Origin: Aspergillus flavus | Taxonomy: Eukaryota > Ascomycota > Eurotiomycetes > Eurotiales > Aspergillaceae | Assembly: GCF_009017415.1 (NCBI RefSeq) | Contig: NC_092409.1 | Coordinates: forward strand, 5,208,001 to 5,272,000 | Reading direction: 5' to 3' | DNA: 64,000 nt | Shown: piece by piece, positions 22,965 to 34,889 of the stretch | Position numbering within the stretch: the stretch's first letter is position 1 | Layout: the number at the start of each line of letters is the position of its first letter | The notes under the pieces: generated by a model | Seen by the model: the letters and a program-made list of their open reading frames with translations, nothing else | Database searches by the model: none | What the model was told of the DNA's origin: nothing | Position numbers and translations under genes: made by a program

Positions 22965-24958
22965 ATGAGTGCGTCGACGTTCCCAGACGCCTCTCTTACT
23001 CGCGATCCTCAGAGGTGTGTTTTATCGAGCTTCCCTTGTGTCCCTACTAACTTCAACTCTTACCCAGTTCCCCAAGGTTTCCCGCTGACAATGTTGTCCC
23101 CCAGTTCTGACTTTGAATTAATCATTCGCCAGCAGCCCACTCGGGCGCGCGTGGCCGGTGGGAAAGAGAAAGGTACGTGAGCCTGCAAGGTCCGGCAACT
23201 AGCGGGTATTGACCGGAGGTTGGCTACACAGAACGCAAGCCAGTCGATCCCCCACCCATAGTACAGATCCGAGTAAGAGAGGATGGAACTTATCTTGCGC
23301 AGTAGGTGGCTCGAGTTGAGATGATCTCGTAAGGATCCGCTCACTAACAGATGCTCGTAGACACTATCTGCAAAGTCCCTATTATTTTATGTGCTGCAGC
23401 TTGTTCGATCCCTCAGATGACGTTCCAGTTCCCGTGCCGCCATCCACGGCTTTGACCGGTACTTTGGTCTCGTCACTTCATCGGCTGAAGGACGTCGACA
23501 ACAACGGTACGCTGACCCCGGTGGGTGTGGTAGCCGTTAAATTGGCTGAACTGACCGGTCTAGATGGGGGCTTCTTTGTCTTTGGGGACCTGTCTGTGAA
23601 AGTTGAGGGAGATTTTCGGCTAAAGTTCACCCTTTTTGAAATGCGAAAGTAAGAACACTGCACATCTCTCCGTCGTGGCTTATTGCGTGGAAACCGAGGG
23701 CACTTGAAGGAACTAGGAAAAGTAGCGTATATGCTGACTAGGCACGCAGAGATATGGTTACTCATATTAAGTCCATCATCTCAGACCGCTTCACTGGTAA
23801 GATTGCACCGAGAAGCTTCTCTGCTAAAATCGTTGGCACTGACGAGCCCCAGTGTCTCCCCCAAAGAGCTTTCCTGGTATGGCAGAGTCGACTTTCCTGT
23901 CCAGATCATTTGCAGACCAGGGTGTAAAATTGAGGATCCGAAAAGAGCCGCGGACGTTGATGTGAGTGTCAAAACTATACAAGAAAACGCCCGTCTCCAG
24001 TATTGCCGGAGCTCTTGAACTGACTTAGGATTTAGAAAGCGATCAGTGCCGCGACCGGAGGATTATCCCCAACCGATTCCTCCTCGTTCTCCAGATCGTT
24101 CTTCGATTCAGATGCCTGGGAATACCTTTGGGGGGTACCCAGCAGCTGCCGCTGCTGCGAGTCGAGACTACGGTTATTATGCTGGTCCGGTCAAGCGGCA
24201 GCGCACGTCAATCGACTTTGGTAACCGAGGCATGTATGACGATGGGCGGATGCGTCAAATGGAAGCTTATCCGCAGACCGCGGCTATGTATGCAAACCAA
24301 CCAGGGGCCTATCCAACTCCTATCATGCAAGGGTATCCCACCGGACACACGGGTGTTCCAGATTATGCGGTTCGTTAGACCTCGCCTAGCCCGGTGCCTA
24401 CGTCACCTCCGTCGACAAGATCACATAGCGGCGGACGTGACGATTTAGGGCCAAACACCTATAGTGCGTCATTTCACTCACTCACACTTCGCACAGATGT
24501 CGTACGGTATTCCTCCCTCGGCACAGGTCCCTCAAATGCAAGACCCAGGAGCCCATAGTCGGTCAAGTCAGCAGGCGACGATGCAGTCGCTGGGCATGGT
24601 AAACCCACCGGGCACACCTGTATGGGCACCATAAGCCATTGAATCTTTGGACGAGAAGCTAACTGCCAACATCCTTGAATAGACGGGGGATTCAACGGGT
24701 GCGATGATGCCGCAAGGGTATGCACGGCAACAGTACCAGGCGAGCTCTACAATTCTTCCCCCTTTGCAACGGAGTCGCAACTTTGCACAAGGGGCCAACG
24801 GCGCAACGGCACGAGGGTATTTTGACCAAACTTCTCAGGCAGCAACCCCCATCCTCCCCTCACAGCCGCTTGGTACCAATGAAGCAGATCGATATGGCTC
24901 TGCGCCTGGCCAGGCAGCTTTCGAACACCCCGGCTCGTCTAATGGAACACCCCGCTAA
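22965..24958 (+). CDS. vosA: Velvet-domain developmental regulator VosA
   Basis: Ten exons, 22965-23014, 23105-23172, 23232-23301, 23361-23506, 23564-23648, 23750-23796, 23853-23961, 24036-24369, 24497-24619 and 24683-24958, give 435 residues, close to the usual VosA length. The velvet domain (about 17-195) carries [74 protein letters not shown] and [21 protein letters not shown] basic, proline-rich stretch ([11 protein letters not shown]) follows, then a Tyr/Gln/Pro-rich tail of the kind that activates transcription. VosA binds DNA, often with VelB, represses conidiation and supports spore trehalose and viability. The join 24369/24497 uses an unusual GTTCGT donor and is the least certain; an in-frame TAG lies seven bases into that intron. 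Confidence 0.93.
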
Positions 24959-25654
24959 ATGGGCACAGGCTTCATGCTTGTCATCGCAATTGGTAGGATT
25001 ATGGGTTTTATGTTATTCTGTTTATTTTTTATGTTTGCTTTTCTTTGGGAATGGTGATACGCCGCGTGGGACGTTTGGATTCGAGTACCTTGGATTTTCT
25101 TTCCGGATAGACTGTCGGACCGGTGTTTATCTTTTTTATGGGAACAGAATGGGTGGCTTCCGGGAGATACAAGGCGCTTGGGGACATAAAAAAGGGAAAC
25201 CGTATTAGCGGGGCATTCTTCTCATGGTTTGTATTACGATCTTTGCTGCCTTTTGACTTTTGATTTCTGGATAAGGAGATGTTCCGACTTCCTCTGTACA
25301 TATTCGCTCGAAGGCTATCAAGATATGAGGTGAGCTGAGCGCGGTGGAGCTCACGACCTGCGTTGCTTGATAGGACCCTGGAATCCATACTATTATTAAT
25401 TTCAAACAGGCTGAAGTTACCGTAAACGGACTGAGCTGTCGGTCAAGGAGACAGCGAAAACGCCATCCTGTCCAGGCAACAGGGTATGGTCACTGATGTA
25501 GGTGCCAGGTGATCTTTGCTTTCATTCACTTACTCACTCTCGCTCTCGCTCTCCCTCACCCCACTTGACTTCCACAATCTCTTTTCTCCTCTCCTCTCTT
25601 TATCATACTTGTCAGTCCTTCTTCTGCCGCTCCAAACCACGCTGGACACAAATC
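24959..25654. other. Intergenic region vosA to next gene
   Basis: This should hold the vosA 3' UTR and the promoter of the plus-strand gene that follows. A CT-repeat leader (CTCGCTCTCGCTCTCCCTC) sits about 110 bases before the next ATG. No further gene is seen. Confidence 0.6.
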
Positions 25655-28419
25655 ATGTCGACGCCTGAGCTAGAGCCAGTACCCCAGGGCTCACCTCAGG
25701 TCCGCAATCTGGAAATCAGAGGCACGTGGGATGGTGAGGTCAACGGACGCGCAGAACTTAGGATTTCGCTCGAGGTAGGATTTCGTCACCTCGAGCTTCA
25801 TATATGGTTATTGTGTTAGTAATTGTCAATCTACAGGTACAAAGCACCCCAAACATGCAGATACAAATATTAGATACCAGGTCTCCTACTGTCCTTTTGT
25901 GCAAGGCCTCAATACAATTCCTATCCGAGAAATGGGGTCAGAATAGTCAGCCCAGCGAGGTTGCCCCTCAAAGCCCTCTGTTCGAATTTTTTGAGCCAAT
26001 CTATCCTGGTGGTGAGGGGGCGTGTATGAACTTCGAGGGCTTTCCTGAAACCCCCGACCCCATCAACGACCATTCCTTGGGTAAAGCTCATAGCGAAACG
26101 AGCTCTACAACTCGCGTACTGCACCCAGATCATGAAGTTGACAGCTCCATAGAGAGTTCTTTATTGCCTGATGGTCACTCCCCTGGCTTACGTCCTAACT
26201 TTGCAAAACGCGGTAACCAGACCAGAATGTTAAATCTAGGGAAAAGAAGTGCTACAGATGCTTGCCTGACAGATGTCGATTCAAACATCATGGATGCCCG
26301 GCCAAACCGAAACTCTCCTTATAATGGCGCCATTCACAATCTCGATACGCCAGACTACCGTCTAGATGTACTAGAGCAAACAGCACAGCTTGAAATAGGT
26401 GATACGATGGACAACATAAGCCAGCAGCGGTCATATTCTCTTCGAGGAAATCACAGCAAGCCAGTCTTACTGTCGGAGATAGCTGTAGGAGTGAAACAAG
26501 CATCCGACGCAGGAATATGCCTTACCGGTGCACATTACATGCAAAGCCCAGATGGTTCGCACGAGAAAAAAGCTGGCACAAGTTTGCCACGAGATGAGGA
26601 AATGTTGCACACCACATCAGCAACTAAGGACCTTTGCAAAATCAAGGACGGAGATATCGATGGTCACGATACGTCGCTTACAAACCTCGTTAATCTCAAC
26701 ATTAGTCAGGAAAGGGTGTCTAATGGCCCACTAATGCCTCCAACCTCTGGTACTGGGTCGGAGGGAGAACTTGGGACTGACTTGGGCGACTATCCCTCAA
26801 CTAGGCCGGCTTCACTGCTGGATATAGAGCAAGAAGCAGGCTCAGATCCTGACACTTGTGAACGAAATTCCATTGGTCTTTACGAACACAATTCTCTCGA
26901 TACCCACGAACCCGAACGCCGTGTATTTCCTGAGATCGAGCCCGAAATTAACATGGTCGATGAGATTCTTTTCGTTCAACACCCAGCCAATGTCCGTGCA
27001 GGAGTTTACAAGGTCGTCGTCACCGTCTCGATCGCTCTGCTCAGGAAGACACCCAGTGACTGGTACGATCTAGTCATACCAGGTCTCCCCAAGCTGGAGA
27101 CGGGGAAAAGTGGGTTCATTCTCTTCCTGATTCCTGACAAGTACGGTGTTGAATTTCGCACCACATATCTCCGCAGGTTTAGGATGGTGGAAGATTGCTT
27201 GTTCGCTGAATTTGTGGACAAGAGGGATCTTGTGATACCAATGCGATCTTTTGATCAGAGGAATTATGGTATTGTCAAGGACTTTGTCGTGGACCAGGAA
27301 ATTGAAGCACGTCCTTTCTTGAGCTCTGTCTCAGAGAATAACAAGCACACACAGCCAGGTTTGTCGGTGAGGTATCATGCGATGTGCTCGCTGAGGTTAC
27401 ATGAACGTTGCTTTTGGGCTGAGAAGTGCTGCTTCTTTCTCGACTTAGACGGAGGGCCAGAAGGAATTTTCCAATGCAGACTCCAACCCCCGGATACAAG
27501 CTTGCAGGTGGTCTATATCCCCAGCAGTAGTTCATATTCTATCGGTGTCTCCCACCTTCAAATCATATGTTCGCCAAAGGACTTAGGAATGTTTTGCATT
27601 ACTTGGCTAGTCAACATGCCCTTCCCAGCAAGGAACTGGCTGCCGCGAATCTATCCTGGGTCAGCATCCAATGCTAATGAACGAGATAAGAGTCAACTTC
27701 GCGCTACATTTACTAGACTATATGCCAATGCATCCACTGGAGAACAAAGCTACCGATGTATCCTGTCCGCTCTTGAAAGAGAAGATGAAACCAACGGAGG
27801 AAGTTCGGAAGCTGTGGATGGTGGTGATCAGTCTGAAGACCTTGAGCGGACATTCGGATTTCAACATATGAACCCAGTAATCAAGGCTATGTCAATGCCG
27901 TTAAGAGCCGTATGGACATCAATCAATGACCCTATGCCCACCTGGATAGCGTCCTGGGAAGATTTCGTTGTTCTCATCCTTGGTGTTACTTTTACAGTTT
28001 GTGGTACGCTAGGGTGCCTCCTACTCAGCCATGCATGTTCTAGAGTTTTCCATCGCCCTTGGGAACCAGCTATTGGGGCAAACGCTGGCTTGTCGAAAGT
28101 GGACGGGCAGATCCCTGGTTGCGGGGAGCCGAGCTCTGAGTATAACAACTTTACTGAGGAGCTCTTCCATGAAACCCCAGACAACATTGACAGCGCCTCG
28201 TTATTCGACAACAATAATACCAGTAATCACATATCCTTGGACCAACAGGAAGCTATTGATCTCGAGGAAGATGTCAAAGAAGTTGAAGAACAAGTACAAG
28301 AGGAAGAACAGGCAGTTGCCGCATCCGCACCAGACGTGGAGTCAGGTAAAGATTTTTCCTTGAGAGACCAAATCGATCATTTACTAGGTTGGAAAGGTCC
28401 CATTGATCGCATGGCATGA
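25655..28419 (+). CDS. Large single-pass membrane protein of unknown function
   Basis: Exons 25655-25774 and 25837-28419 give 900 residues. The short first exon reads MSTPELEPVPQGSP and joins in phase 0. Residues 40-400 are polar and Ser/Asp/Asn-rich without obvious motifs. Residues from about 405 to 690 look globular and hydrophobic-patterned (for example VTVSIALLRKTPSDWYDLVI). One strong membrane segment lies at about 749-775 (FVVLILGVTFTVCGTLGCLL). The last 60 residues include a Glu-rich, helix-prone stretch (DLEEDVKEVEEQVQEEEQAV). There is no signal peptide, so the N-terminal 745 residues are probably cytosolic and the protein tail-anchored-like. I do not recognise the family. Confidence 0.75.
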
Positions 28420-28561
28420 GCAGGTCGGTCCATCGGGCAGTCGTATCGGTTGCGCTCTGGATCGAAAATCACCGAAATGATGAAAATAAATGGGAGACTT
28501 GTATTTTTACGGATCGCATACATCGTAATTCGGATATGCATGGAATGGCTTTCTCTTTCTT

Positions 28562-29764
28562 CTATTCATGTACTTCCAAGATGTTCCTCTCCAAGTATTT
28601 CAGCACCTCCTCAACCGCCCACTTTAGAATATCTACCATAGGTTTAGTGCCTTCTCCAGGAGCTACAATGACACCAGCATTTGTTCTCAGGTTCACTCCT
28701 TGTCCTACTTTGTTGACCAACTCCTGAGAGTCTGCGCTTAAAGTGTTACTCTTCTGTGATTCCCCTTCAGGTAGGATCAACCATGCATGATCCTGCACAT
28801 ACCGCGGCCACACAATATCGTCCACATAGCCCGGTGGATCCGTCCAGAAGTTCTGCGGCGGCCGATCATCCTCACCCTCCAAGTCCACTTCATCAGACAC
28901 CGAACTTCTTTGCGGTAACGAAGTAGGCTCCGGCGCAGGCCCACTCGTCACATACCCACTCCGACCCTCCCGCCGCGACTTCACCATATCATAAGGCGCG
29001 GGCAAAAACAAATGCACATCAATATTCTTATGCACGGACCGAAGAACATGATCCTTATCCTCCGATTCAGGAGGACTATACAGTAAAAACCCCTCCAGAA
29101 AAGCAATTGTACGCTTAGCCGGGGCTCTCGCACCTTGATTTCCGGAACCGGGTTGTTGCTGCTGCTGAAAAAGCGAACGAAGTCGACCCCCCACTTCCTG
29201 CTGCAACTGAAGAATCGTCCCCTCGTCAACGCCCGAGTCCGACTTCTCATTGAGATCCTGGATGCTTTTCAAACGGGGCGGAAGCTGTCCATGGTCTCGG
29301 ATGTAAGACAGAGCCGAAGATAGGAATTTGACGTCGATTGCGTCGATGGTATCCCAGTCTTGGACTGTTTTCCCGGATGCGGTTGTTGTGTATGGAATTC
29401 TGGGATTTTGGTGTCAATACCTCCACTTTCTCTTTTTTTGTCTCACTTTTGAAATTTTATTCAGAGTAATAAATCACTAATACTCAAACAATTCAAACAA
29501 TTCAAACAATAATATATATATATATATATATATAATTTGAAGAAAAGGGGAGAAAACTCAATCTAGACTTTCCCACAGGTATGCAGGGGAAGGGTAAGTA
29601 TGTACATACCGATCATCAGGGAAATAAAAATCATCCTCATGGACAATAAACGTGAAAAGACTCTCATCCGCTTTAGAAAATATCCTCTGTAGTAATCGAG
29701 CTAGGGTGGTTTTCCCGCTAGATGAGGGTCCTGAGATCCCGATTACACCGGTTTGGGACGCCAT
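28562..29764 (-). CDS. NRK1: Nicotinamide riboside kinase (NRK1-like)
   Basis: Exons 29610-29764 and 28562-29399 give 330 residues. The N-terminus has a P-loop, GISGPSSSGKTTLARLL, then IVHEDDFYFPDDR. The second exon resumes with IPYTTTASGKTVQDWDTIDAID and contains AFLEGFLLYSPPE and a C-terminal FWTDPPGYVDDIVWPRYV, typical of Nrk proteins. The enzyme phosphorylates nicotinamide riboside to NMN with ATP in NAD salvage. It is longer than yeast Nrk1 because of a low-complexity insert with a Gln run and a Glu/Asp-rich segment. Its single intron (29400-29609, 210 nt) is long for this window and contains a TA repeat. The gene is convergent with the unknown membrane-protein gene, with a 142-base gap. 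Confidence 0.92.
29483..29534. repeat. AATTCAAAC triplicate followed by (TA)n
   Basis: About three copies of a 9-base unit (29483-29509) abut an alternating AT run of 23 bases (29512-29534). Both lie inside the NRK intron and would be expected to vary in length between strains. Confidence 0.85.
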
Positions 29765-30364
29765 TGTGGTGGTGACACTTCAACGCCTTCCTTTTCTCAC
29801 TCTCTGTTTCTCTCAGGCGAGGTTCGGTGAACGAAACCGTTTGTGTGTAGATTGACTGACGGACCGGAATGGAACCGTTACGGGAAGGGAACCGTGACTT
29901 TGACTCTGATGTGGTACTGATAGAAGGTGGGGGGGAGGATTTATAGGCACTCTGCTGTGTGGGTCTTTATACATGATACCATTGCTTAGCGTGGGTTTTG
30001 GGTTGGTTTATCTTGATTGCTGTTGATGCCTTAGATTTCAGGTGTATGTTCTAGTGCCTACCTAGGTAGGTACTAAAGTGTGATGGATTGCCGGATTTGG
30101 TTAGCGTTGCTGTGTAGCTATTTCTGGACAAATGTGGGTTTATGGAGTATTAGTCGCTGATTTTGTGTTTAAAACTTGCATGTCCAATGGGTTTGGGTAT
30201 ATGTTTACTTGGGAGTTTATGTGTAGGTTACGATCTCGCAATTTAGCATCATTTCTCTTACAGTATATTGAATCATAGTTTCCTGTCCAGTATTCGACCT
30301 TACAAGTCAAACCGTACACAAGTACATGACACGGTGTATTTCTAAAAGGCACCACTCCACCCAG
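29765..30364. other. NRK promoter and SNF2 gene 3' region
   Basis: No gene is seen. A perfect 14-base palindrome, CCTACCTAGGTAGG, lies at 30057-30070. The part nearest the NRK start is G/A-rich on the plus strand, which is pyrimidine-rich on the transcribed minus strand. Confidence 0.55.
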
Positions 30365-33300
30365 TCAGTTGAAAATAGAAACGTAATTGTTGGTTCTCTC
30401 ATCAGTGCCATCGCCCGAGTCCATAAATGACGGAAGTGTCTCAGAAAAACCACCAGAGTGCAACTCAGTACCATCCGATCTCCTTCGTTTAGGTGTCCCC
30501 ACATCTGAGTCTCCCGCGGTGTCCACATTCATGTCAATAGGTACGGGTCTCCGTTTGCGGCTTCGAGGAGTTCTCTTGGCAGAAGAAGGGGACTCGTTCA
30601 ATTTGGGGATTGGGAGCCCGTGGCGGTCGAAGAAACCGGGTGGTTGCTTCAAGTACGCTGGGCCGGTGAGATCTTCGTCATCTGCCATGTGGAGGAAGTG
30701 CTCATTCTGGATAATAGAGCTCATGGTACTATCATCGAGCAGGTCCCTTTCCGCTTGTTGCATTTCCTTCTCTGACATGGCTTTTCTGCGCTCCAACATC
30801 TTGTCTTCCAAGGTGCCTTTGAGAACGAGAGTCTCTACGAAAACTGGTCGCGTCTGACCAATACGATGTGCTCGTTTTATCGCCTGGCTTTCCACGTTAG
30901 GTTGCCAGATCGGATTGACAATGAATACGCGCGAGGCATTCGCGATGTGTAGACCATGGGATGCTTGATGTAGATCCATTAGGAGAACACGCACGTCCTC
31001 CTGTTCTCGAAATAGTTCCAAGTAAGCCGCTCGAACTTTAGGTTTCAACGTACTCGCATAGATGCGGAAATCAACACCAAGCAGCTCAAGCCCTTCTGCA
31101 ATCCAAAATGCAGAGTTATTGTTATCGTAGAAGATGATAATCTTCTCTTCAGTATGGAGCTCTAGAACTCGGTCCAACAAATAGGTAAGCTTTGCAGATG
31201 TTGTTGCAACCAACTTGGTCTGTGCAAGAGGAGACGATGGTGGTAAGGTTTTGACAGTACAGCTACCCAGCTTATCAGGCGTGGTTTTCTTAGTTGGCAC
31301 GGGATCTGGGTGTCCTTGTCGGCCGGATAGCGCAAGCCGAGCCTTTATACCCGCTCCAGCAAGACCTTCTTCCGGGTACATCTCATTGAGGTGTGCGGTA
31401 ACAAAACTCTGGGCCTTATGGGCCTGCGAGATACCCAACAGAAGGGGCTCAACATCGGATCGCGATGGCGAGAGTGCCCACATGCTCCGAGCATGATAAG
31501 GAAAATCTTGGATAAATACTCCCAATTCATGGAATTGTTTGAAAGCATTCCAACTCTGACAGGCAATCGCTTTCTGGGCTATTTGAATGCCCTCTGTGAG
31601 TATATCTATGTCATCTCGAGCCATTTTCTCTCTGTTGGCCTCCATATAGTTTGAGGCAACATCGATTGTTCCTTGGATGTCACCGTCGGAACCAGCCCAC
31701 CAAAATCCAGCCTGTCGCAGGTTATTAATCACCAGACTCAAATGTTTTCTGTTACGTGGATGAAACATATAATCCTGGTCTTTGCGTTCGGAAGTGATTG
31801 CGTTGACAGCCAATATGAAAATGAACAAGTTGAGATTTAACTTGTCATAGAATGTCGGCTTAAGACGCACGACTCTGTTGTACAACCTTGGAAGAGGAAC
31901 TTCGCTATAGATAACCTCCATGCGATGCCGCACGACAAGACTCTGCAAGGTCACACGGAGCGACTGTGCCTTCCGACGCTTTCCGTCCTCTCCGACAGGT
32001 TTCATGTATTTGGTCCAATTAGCTGGGTCATTGGCTTGAGAGTTCGACCATGGTTTCAAATCCAAGAACCCGACAACAATACGTCGAATTTCGTCAAGAT
32101 CTTTGAGCTCACTGTCAATAATAGTGGTCTTCTCTTTCCCGTGAAGCACAGCTGTTGTAGCCTCCGTCAGATCTGAGTCACTAGTGACGTTAGTCTCATG
32201 CGAAGCTAAGCTGACCTCGACTCCATATAAGCCACTAGACGGTGTTCCAGATACTATCCACCGACGCTCGACGTGAAGCTGGTCCAAAATGTGAACCATG
32301 TTTGTTCGATGGCCATGGCCCGCTACATTATGACCTTCGTCGACAATGATCCGAAGCCAATGGAGTTTCGTCAGCGGTGATGGGTCTGGCGCGGTTGAAC
32401 TTCGTCTGTTGTTGGATGCCGCACCTGCTTCTTTTTCAAAGCGAACTTTAGAAAACAAGACAATATCATATTCCAAAAGTTGGTCTGGTGGGGGTACCGG
32501 AGCTGAGCTGTCCTGTATCACGAGAACGTTGACTCCCTCAGCATGTTTGGCTATCTCATCTTTCCAGTGGTTTACAAGGTTAGGTGGTACAACTATCAAC
32601 GTAGCTGAACAGAGACGAATCTGCCGAGGAGGTGGCCTCGGATAAGCCACTCCAGTCCGGCTTCCGTATCTTGTTGGCGGTGGGGGGATGGTATATGCTC
32701 CGCGATGCTCTTTGCATGCTTCGATGCATCTACCAAAAAAGGTGCCGGTACGCCTCATGAGATCGAAATGGCTCTTCCAAGGCAATGATAGTCGGCCTGC
32801 AGTTGCAGCTGCCATGTCGAGAAGACTTCCAGTTTGTGGCCGAATGGGGAGCTCCATGTCCTGATACTCTAGGGGAACTTGAGGAAAGTGACCTTGAGTT
32901 GCCAATATGACAGCTATGCATATAAGAGTCTTCCCGCAGCCCATAGTCTCAGCAAGAATACCTGGTAGGAGTCAGCAGATCGGAGAATCAGTCTTACTCA
33001 GAACAACGTACCGCCACGAGGCTCTGAATACATTCTCTTTTCTCGAATGATATTGCCTTCCTCTTTGTCATAGTAGTATTCCTGACCTGTAGGGGTGACA
33101 TAAGGTTTAAGCCGAGGATCAAGCATGGGTGTTGGCTGCGCCTCTCGCTGAATCATGACGGCAGCTGAACGGCGTTGATAAGGGTAAAGGGCCGTTCGCA
33201 AGTACGGAACACAAGAATATTCTCTAGGTAGCTTTGCACCATCGTCAAAGCCATCAAGGCCGTAATCACCCTTTCTGGGTGATACCGAAAGCAGTTGTTG

Positions 33301-33966
33301 CATGGCTTTCTTGGTGTATTGGTCTCTCATCAAGTCCGGGTTGGGCACAGGGTTTTGCAAAGTATTGAAGATGTACCATAGTGACTCATCCTCGTTCGAG
33401 TGTTGGGAGATATTAGTGGTCATATTGTCTAGAGAAGAGCATCCAGACCATGCTGCGGGCGACCGGTCAATCTTCGCCATGATAACCTTAAGCGCACGCC
33501 TCAAAGGTGTACTCGAGCGTGGGATAATTTTGCGACCTACATCATCAGGTAAGACATACACACGAACATAACTCCAGCGATGGTCTTTCTTATATGCATA
33601 GGTGCTGGTCCAAATCCAGTGGTGTTTTTCCAAATTAGAAACTTCTGAATGAGGGAAGTCGTCACGTTTGGGTGTCGATAAAGCATCAGTATCTTGCGCA
33701 GTGTACCTCATCAGAGTACCCACTGGAATGTAGAGATTGTGATTTTCAACGGGACCGTATGTACCAATTGTTGAACATTCCTTTGTTGATGTTGGTGGGT
33801 TTTCATTTTCTAACCCTGGATTTATGACAGCCGGTATATACGTAGCCGTACTGTCTGTTGGCTCAGGGTCAGAAGAATGATGATTTTGGGTTTGGAAATC
33901 ATTATCCTGTGTTGTTACACAAGAGTCTTCTTGAACCTGTAATATCTGAGCGCCTGGCAAACTCAT
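30365..33966 (-). CDS. SNF2-family DNA-dependent ATPase/helicase-like protein
   Basis: Exons 33012-33966 and 30365-32961 give 1183 residues. The first 318 residues are mostly non-conserved. The intron splits motif I, which is restored as GGILAETMGCGKTLI. The Walker B/motif II is DEGHNVAGHG, motif III is VSGTPSSG, and the C-terminal RecA lobe has VLLMDLHQASHGLHIANASR and the arginine-rich motif VI QAIKRAHRIGQTRP. SNF2 ATPases translocate on DNA to remodel chromatin or act in repair. A large insert between the lobes recalls the Rad5/Rad16 group, but I see no RING finger, so I do not assign it there. The C-terminus has a basic, probably nuclear-localising KRTPRSRKRRP. The upstream frame to 34161 looks like leader. 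Confidence 0.88.
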
Positions 33967-34889
33967 TGTCCAATTCGTGATGCGTTTCTGGAATGGTGCA
34001 TGGAAGAAATACAAATGATAACAGGCTTTGAGATGAATAGAATCCGTCACAAAGAAAGATATATGTCGTGTAGCTCGACTGTTCTTATGGCAATGTAGTA
34101 ATATAGAAATGTTGTCGCAGTATATTATATAACCAAGACAGGTATACTTGTCATCATCCACTAGAAATTATTCACATTCACTGCTTCTTAGCGCTGATAT
34201 TGCAGTCGTTCGATTTGGGGAGCCCATTTAGTCGAGTACCAGATACAGGCATGCACTTCTATATTCTTGCCATAAGGTAGACTGTTCAAAGGGCTGGAAA
34301 TTGTTGGCGTCGCAATGATAGAAAACAGGGGAGCGATGGATAAGGTGGCTACCGGTTCCTGGAGTCCAACGCTTCTGATTGGCTAAGATATTTGACCGCC
34401 TTGAGCTTACCACTTAGGGCTATAATAGTAGCCTGCCCAGGTGCCCGATGGGCCTGGTAGGCTGGTACTACTCGATGGTACGTACTAAGTTGTGAAAGGA
34501 GTATTGGAGGTGAAAGTTCATTCTATTATTATTAAAAGGGCTATTGCTATAGTATTTTATATTGAAGGCGTGTCCACTCCTAGTAGCAGCTGCTGGTTTA
34601 ACAAACAATATGGATAACGGAAAATGGAAATTTGTCCAACCGTGAACCCCAAACATGTATGTACGCCATTCTCATAGTTCGAAGCAAATTAACAGCATTG
34701 TTAGAATGACACTGAGACGCGCGGCTTCCAGTATACTCCACTGCTGTATGAGAAATATGTAACCGAAAAAAGCCTCACCACGTACAGTTTCGCAGCTGCA
34801 AGGAAAGAACTAAACGAAGGAAAGAAATATATAGAGATAAAAGAAAAAGGAGGAAACCAAGATCTAGACAGAGAGAAGATCAGTAAGAG
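33967..34889. other. SNF2 gene promoter and HMG gene 3' region
   Basis: This AT-rich spacer lies between two genes on the same strand. Short open frames have no conserved content. Nothing else stands out. Confidence 0.6.

Noticed and set aside
34000..34161. Upstream extension of the SNF2 reading frame to 34161
   Set aside because: The added residues are Tyr/Ile/Cys/His-rich and unlike a protein N-terminus. The ATG at 33966 gives a normal start.
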